Positions 58,389-64,000 of a stretch of 64,000 nucleotides of DNA are shown in pieces (the stretch's first letter is position 1; each line of letters starts with the position of its first letter). The position numbers and the translations under genes are program-made. The stretch spans positions 868,001 to 932,000 of the forward strand of contig CALYLX010000150.1 of the NCBI GenBank assembly GCA_944990035.1, given 5' to 3'. The DNA is from Clitopilus passeckerianus (taxonomy: Eukaryota > Basidiomycota > Agaricomycetes > Agaricales > Entolomataceae). The notes beneath the pieces are model-generated. The model had not been told where the DNA came from, did no database searches, and worked only from the letters and a program-made list of their open reading frames with translations.

Positions 58389-61300
58389 TTAGAATCTCCT
58401 CTTCGGAGGGGGAGGTTGAACTTCATCATATTCCCACTCTTCTGAATTCAACGGCGGCAAGGTGAGTCCGGAATGGCGAGTGGGTTGGTTCGGTTGCTTC
58501 TTGGAGGGTGACCGAGTTATCCTGGGTGGGGAGCTTGCGGTGCCTTTGGACGACGAGGCTGATCGTCCCTCGATTGGGCCGTGCAAACTCTGCGCCCCTT
58601 TATTATCCTCCACGGAGAGCTCCTGGAAAGAAGAACTCATGCTTAATTTACTAGGTAGAAGTGGACCCGCATCAGGAAAGGGGACCGGAATGAAATCAGA
58701 CAGTGAACATACTGGATCTCTTGATTGCGCCATTGACTCCATTGTTTGCATCCCTCCTTGAATTGCAGCAAAATAGCTGTCAGGCTGTTGTAAAACTAAA
58801 CGACTGGCTCAGTTATAGAAGGATCAAGAGTGTAAAAGACCTACGCCGAAGCCTTCATCCAAATTACGGGCGATCTCCAGATATTTGTGGTACGCAAGAT
58901 CTAGTGATTGCAGCGCATGCTCTCTTTCCTTTACGGCAGGGTCATCTCTCCGGGATTGCAAGAACAGTTCATTCAGGCGCTAACCATACAGCATCAACTC
59001 CTGTCAGGGGATAAAGCATGTGAAGTTCCAAACATACCTGAATTCCTTCCAGGAGTTCATTTTGACGCCGTTCCACGTCCAACATCTCCATCAAGTATTT
59101 GTCATATTTGGCCAGCTCTGCATCCGAGACGTCCTCAAACATAGCTGGCTCCACCTCGACGAGCCTCTCAAATCCCGTTGACACCCTCTGAATCTTTTCA
59201 CTGATGTCGTCATTATTCGCCAAGCGTTGAGCTCGACGAACTATTTGATCTCTCAACCGATGAAGATCGTCAAGTTCCTCCATCTGAACGCGAAGAGCCC
59301 GAGCGTGGGTTTGGGTTTGACGACCTTCCGGGGTAGAGGTTGTTGCAGTTGATGCCGTGGTTGATGGTATAGACGCCTCAAGGTCATCCTGTGGACGTGG
59401 TTGGTTAAGTTACACATGTGAATCCAAAACACGATTGAGTGAAACGAACCTCACTCCATGTTAGCTCCATGATATTATTCTCCCAATCATCCCACTTCTG
59501 TCGGACCACGTCGTCACTTGCCGCGGCATCTGAAAGGATTTGGCGATACCGCTTCTCTTTCTCCACGAGCTGAACGTTTGCCTCATATGAAGGCAAACGA
59601 TCCAGCCGGACACTTTTCCTAGCGGCTTCGTCTTCTGAGGCCTCGCCGTCGAGAATATCCATAGCCTAGATCGTCAAAATATTTAGTTTATTGGATGCCC
59701 GAAAGGTGAAGGAGGACGCGAACCTCGTCCAAAATGGATAGATTGCGGCTGGCGAGACGCTCTATATCTTCAAACGATTTTTCAATCTTTTCCGGCCCAT
59801 TTTCTAAGCGAACCTCCTCGGCCTTGCGAAGCAAGCTGGGCGGCAATCCTATCGGTCGCTCCAGGGCTTCTAGGGAAGCTGGTAGGTTTAATCGCCGTAG
59901 CGCCCTGTCATCATCGGTAAGTGCCTCCTGGCGAGCCACAGGTTGATTAGAGATACATACTCATCAGCTGCTTGCTGTAACGATTTGGCGACCTCTACAA
60001 GCTTCTCGGTCAACAGACTCTGTTTCCGGTCGTTGTAAATGTCTGAGGAGAGAGAACGCGATTTCATCAGAAGTGTGATTGATTCTCAGTGGGAAAACTC
60101 ACTGATCGCCTCTTTTGCGCCCCATCCCACGAGGCCACTGAATATTGCTCGACTACCTTTCAGGAGTCCAGCGGGATCAGAGAGACCTGAAGGAATTGTC
60201 GGGGTAACAAGATTCGTTTGGGTGACAGGGGGAAGAGCCGAAGGAGCAGGAACATCGTGATGGTAAATCAAGTCATTGTCCCGTTCAGCTCGGGCAAGAT
60301 TCTTCTGAATGGCGTCTAAAAGAGACTAGAATAACGGCTAGGGAGTCAGGTTGCAGGATCTTGTGATATCAGTGTGTGATACTTTACCTGTATGTCCTGT
60401 TGGACGGTGGCAGCCACCCGTCCTCGTCGGGCGATATCTTGGGCCGCCTTGGCGTCAGACTGTGCTTCACGCAACCTGGCAATCTCCAAACCATACCTAA
60501 GGGGCAAATTCAATTTCTGAGCTTGAATCAAAGTTGGGAACCACTCGAACCTACTGGTCTCGATTTCGTCAATACTCTTCCGAATTTGGGCGACAGCTGT
60601 AAAATGGCAAGCTTTGGCTTCTATATGAGGCAGCCAGTCCTTTTAACAGTTTCAATGGTAATAATGTGTGATATCAAGGCAGAACCTACTCCGGGAAATA
60701 GGTCCTTGATGGATGGGTTTGCATCACGGATTGCTTGAGCGGATGATTGATAGAGTGCTGCGGTCTGCAAATGCCTATTTAATGCGTTAATTCAATTCGG
60801 GGTGTTATTGGCCTCACCCTTGCTGCAATCTTGGCAATAAGTCCGTTCTTGTATTGATCTACGAGCCAATTCTCAGCCAGCTGACTCTTTGAGCAAATTG
60901 AAAGACCCACTAAGCTTAGCAAGTTGCCAAGAACATTCCTGAGCCTGAGCCAGCATCAAAAACTCTAGACTCTGTAAGAACGTTGGCTGTAAGTCCCGAG
61001 CGGTCTCGTCATCATCGGGGAATACACGAGTTTGGGAATAGCTGAAGAGTTTAGGTACGCCAATACCCCTGCAGCATACTGGAGTTCTGTCAAATAAATT
61101 AAATCTCTTAATTAAATTGAAGTACCTGGTGGTTGGCAACAGCGCGCTTAATTCCATCGATTGCTGAGCGGTCTTCCGCGGAAGCCAGCTGGGAATACAA
61201 GGAGGCGAGGTTGAATAACACTCCACATCTTTCAAAGGCAAGGCTCCGCAGTGTCACCGGTATCACCTCCGAGCGAAAGGTAGGAGCATATGCAATTTCC

Positions 61301-61653
61301 AAACCAATCTTTGGAGGAATTAAGCTGATGAAAGATCCTTGACGTGATGGTCAAGCTTACGTCGGATGGCAATTTCGTTAGAATGGCAACGAGTTGGGCA
61401 TGATATCTTGAAGTAATCGTTTCAGTGTTGTATTCAAAGAAGCTAGATCGCATACAAACATGAGACTAGAGTTAATGCGCCCGACATGGACTACTCCTCC
61501 AACACCATCTTTCCTCAAGGTTTGCCATAACGAGATGTCTTCCTTGAATTCATCTGGATGGCCGCCACCATGAGCGTAGATGTAGTTTCTGGCGGGTTCT
61601 CTGACATCGATTGGATATGTTTTCTTGAAGGGTATTGATAACAAGTTCGGCAT
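58389..61653 (-). CDS. BRO1: Bro1/ALIX-type ESCRT-associated protein
   Basis: The ATG at 61653 opens MPNLLSIPFKKTYPIDVREP, the classic BRO1-domain start, followed by ARNYIYAHGGGHPDEFKEDI. The BRO1 domain continues through LRSLAFERCGVLFNLASLYS, QECSWQLAK and LPLRYGLEIARLREAQSDAK. Long coiled-coil V-domain helices follow (LNLPASLEALERPIGLPPSL, DDLHRLRDQIVRRAQRLANN). A disordered C-terminus is Ser-, Pro- and Lys-rich and ends PPPPKRRF. Bro1 works on late endosomes with ESCRT-III to sort ubiquitinated membrane proteins into vesicles and recruits a deubiquitinase. The length, around 900 residues with about a dozen introns, fits. Confidence 0.87.
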
Positions 61654-62588
61654 CTGGCTTTGGATTCAGCCCCGCTTGCCCCAATGACGAACTTCTTCAG
61701 CTTTCTGCTCCTTGCGTCTGCTCCTCGCGCAGAGTGAAACTGATGGTTCTAGGCGATCTCTAGGTTGCACCTTCTTGATATGTGTTCCTCAAGGCAGGCC
61801 AGACAGCGAAGCCGGGATTCAATGTATACAATCGGGATGCAGCGATAGATCCTGTTCGTGCAAGGTCAAGTCAGCGTGGGAAAAGTATTGCTCCGTTGCA
61901 TCTCCGGTCAACTTCGAGCGCATCGCAACAGGTGGTACAATGATCTTCGGTTTCCCAATCTGTTCACTGCAATATGAACGGCCCCGGAATATTGGGTGCT
62001 AACAATGCTCTCTCGAAATAATTGCTGTGAATTTTCTGGATTCTTGGAATAAATGCTGTCAAGTCCAGACTACTATATACTTTACTAGCCGCCATCAGTT
62101 TTTCAAGCTTCGAAAACAACAAACCTCCCAACGGACTGGAGCGGTGTGTGGTAATAAATCTCGGCTCTGGCACACATACAGACGCCCGGGTGACGTGTGA
62201 TAAGCTGTGACGGAATTCGCCAGTACTACCTCTTGTTGTTTTTTGTATTTCTCGACATCCATCCTTGGTCAACAAACGCCCACATCTTGATGTGTAACGC
62301 TGTTCCTGATCTGTCCCAGAAAGTAGCCAGCAATTGACTCAATCCGGCTCAGGATTAACAGACTACCAGTCTCCACTCGGCAACAACCTCATGGCTCATG
62401 GCCACTTCATGCGCAACATTCCGTTTGAACGACGACTTGGTTTGATGGGACGGGTCAACTGAACCAGCTCGATCGGACAAATCGAGGTCAAGGTATTACT
62501 CCGCTTACGCTCACAGCTATGATGACTCTAGGAAGTACATAAGAGGTCGCCAGCTCTCTATCGTTCCCCATTGACTCCGTCCTCCACC
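61654..62588. other. Divergent intergenic region
   Basis: 935 bp between the starts of BRO1 and the small gene at 62589. Frames of about 100 codons on both strands show no recognisable content. No repeat found. Confidence 0.4.
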
Positions 62589-63240
62589 ATGGCCAGTTAT
62601 TTCGGCAAGATAGCCACCAGTAGCAAGAAACCCAGCGCTCCTCAGCAAGGTTATTTCCCCCTCTTCCCCATCGTCCTACCAATGACCCTCAGCCTTCGTC
62701 GTCCACGCCACAATGGCCAGCCCCGTATCCTGGCCCCTATCCCTATCCCCGAATGGCGGAATTCCCCCTCCCCCTGGCGCAAGTCGCATGCCACACAGAG
62801 GTCCACCTTTTGGCTCCCCGGTAGCGATGGGCACTGTTAAGACGTTGACTACAGTACGTTACTCTCTCCTTGTAAGGTGATGGCCACTCCTAACACTGAT
62901 ACCCCGCCACAGCTCGCCAGGAAATTAGCTGTAAGGTTACTTGTCTGGTCTTCAATTTTCCCTTCCTGATACATCATAGCCCAATGACTACGTCGAAGTC
63001 AATTTGCGGGCTCGTGGATGGGTTCTCGGTGTAGTGATCAGCATTTGTGAATTGGCGAACGCGGTACGCGCTATTAACTTTGATCTCGTTGACTTTCTTG
63101 ACAGATGTCAAAACTGTTGATAGGTATGCAACTGGAGTTACAAAGTACGATTCCCGTCTGCAAGAGGAGGTGAAGAGGAGGGTATGTTTGCTCCAGACCA
63201 AGTACGGGAGGCTCCGCGCAACAAACAATTTTATGCGTAA
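62589..63240 (+). pseudogene. Small protein of unknown function, with one likely frame break
   Basis: The ATG at 62589 opens MASYFGKIATSSKKPSAPQQ. Introns then lead through a Pro-rich segment (NGGIPPPPGASRMPHRGPPF), VAMGTVKTLTT, LARKLA, PNDYVEVNLRARGWVL and DVKTVDRYATGV. Near 63139 the frame changes: the previous frame gives TKYDSRLQEE, while the next gives YKVRFPSARGGEEEG then MFAPDQVREAPRNKQFYA and a TAA at 63238. One extra T at 63137-63139 would join them as YATGVYKVRF. No intron fits. I cannot name the family. Loss of function or an assembly error are both possible. Confidence 0.6.
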
Positions 63241-64000
63241 TATTTTATTTTCTGTACTTGCATTGGCCTTCCATACTCTTGCCATGTACTAATTATATTG
63301 GCCTGTATGATTACAAATTGAACAACCACTGAATTTGCGGGCCGGATGATATGTTCTCAAGGTTACGAGGGGTGGTAGCGTGGACTTTCTGTGGTTTGGT
63401 TGGTCATTGTTATCCCTTCGGGGACTTACACAGCTACTGCGTTGTGCAGATACAATAGGCAGTTTCAGGTATGCATACCATTACTGACACTGTGACAGAG
63501 CGTCAGCCTGAGTGCGATGACTCACTATGAACGCAGTGGTAGTTGGCGGTTTAGCTGTACTGAACTTAGCCCCTAAATGGCAGCTTGAGATCGCGGTGTC
63601 AGAGCCCCTTGATTTTTTCATCCACCGAATAAAAAAGTGGGTGGCCTGACATTGAGAGGTTGTTGCAGGTATGTGACCAGAATAAACATGAGGGTGCTTA
63701 GAAAATCCCTCGCTGGGTAAATCGGGGAGGTGTCTGGAGTAACGGTAGGCGGTGGAGCTTCTGTTTGCCAGCGCAAGACCCTGAGGAAAGGAAATAGATG
63801 TGCTCGAGACTATTTTGTCGAGAACAGGCGCCAAAATTCCCGGAGTACTCAATGACATTTTAGCAGGAACATACCAGTTATCTGGCATGCATAGTATCCC
63901 CGACCTACGAGAACAATGTACGAGAGCTGAACAGCCAAAAGAGGCTCTCAGGCACGCATCGGTCAGTTATCATTCGAACTGCCAACTGAGGGAAGCCTGG
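63241..64000. other. Window end, no supported gene
   Basis: A 135-codon minus-strand frame with an ATG (63888-63481, MPDNWYVPAKMSLSTPGILA) could be part of a gene that continues beyond the window; it also contains possible donor and acceptor sites. I could not support a model. Confidence 0.3.

Noticed and set aside
62660..62850. A second possible one-base loss in the Pro-rich segment of the gene at 62589
   Set aside because: The frame fits a normal splice without it; a more natural-looking alternative frame (PYPGPYPYP) exists but would conflict with the intron phase.
1..64000. CRISPR array, prophage, plasmid or bacterial operon features
   Set aside because: Intron-rich eukaryotic genes throughout and no array of short direct repeats.

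Overview
This window comes from a nuclear chromosome of a basidiomycete fungus, most likely an agaricomycete (mushroom-forming group). The genes are densely packed on both strands and are cut by many short GT-AG introns, usually about 50-60 nt. The gene content is fungal (CUL3, BUB1, exportin-t, Bro1, the fungus-specific 9.5 kDa complex I subunit), and there are agaric-type families such as F-box proteins and a GH5 exo-glucanase with a Ser/Thr-rich linker. I saw no operons, CRISPR arrays, rRNA or tRNA.

Region 1 (1-30 kb) is mostly conserved housekeeping: the 3' end of an unknown gene, an F-box protein, the spindle-checkpoint kinase BUB1, an ataxin-2/Pbp1 homologue, RNase H2 subunit A, the tri-snRNP protein Snu66/SART1, the 9.5 kDa complex I subunit, cullin-3, exportin-t (Los1), a second F-box protein, a Ser-rich putative membrane protein and a GH5 exo-beta-glucanase. 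Several pairs are divergent with short shared promoters (89 bp between SNU66 and the complex I gene, about 200 bp for two others). Several are convergent with 110-310 bp between stop codons.

Region 2 (30-36 kb) begins with a SAM-dependent methyltransferase. It then holds a decayed cluster of F-box-family sequences with broken frames, and ends with a small multipass membrane protein. Region 3 (36-50.5 kb) holds a Gln-rich protein, a 977-residue ankyrin protein with about 20 repeats, a PTGR-type NADP-dependent reductase, a conserved protein carrying one frameshift, an aquaporin with altered NPA boxes, a small secreted coiled-coil protein and an ER-lumenal DnaJ ending in HDEL (Scj1 type).

Region 4 (50.7-55 kb) is a tandem duplication of one presequence-bearing gene. 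Both copies share apparent frame breaks, and the second also has private nonsense changes and has lost its start codon. Between them lies a 408 bp element with 23 bp terminal inverted repeats flanked by TA, which looks like a Tc1/mariner-type MITE. Region 5 (55-64 kb) has a Wss1-like WLM metalloprotease, a DUF3421 protein with a charged N-terminus, the ESCRT protein Bro1 and a small unknown gene that seems to need one missing base.

The genes do not form one pathway, and I did not find a convincing new multi-gene system. The most interesting points are repeated F-x-P-F-x-D motifs in BUB1, a presequence-like in-frame extension of RNase H2A, the large ankyrin array, the duplicated-and-decaying families with a MITE, and two one-base frame breaks at short homopolymers that may be assembly errors.
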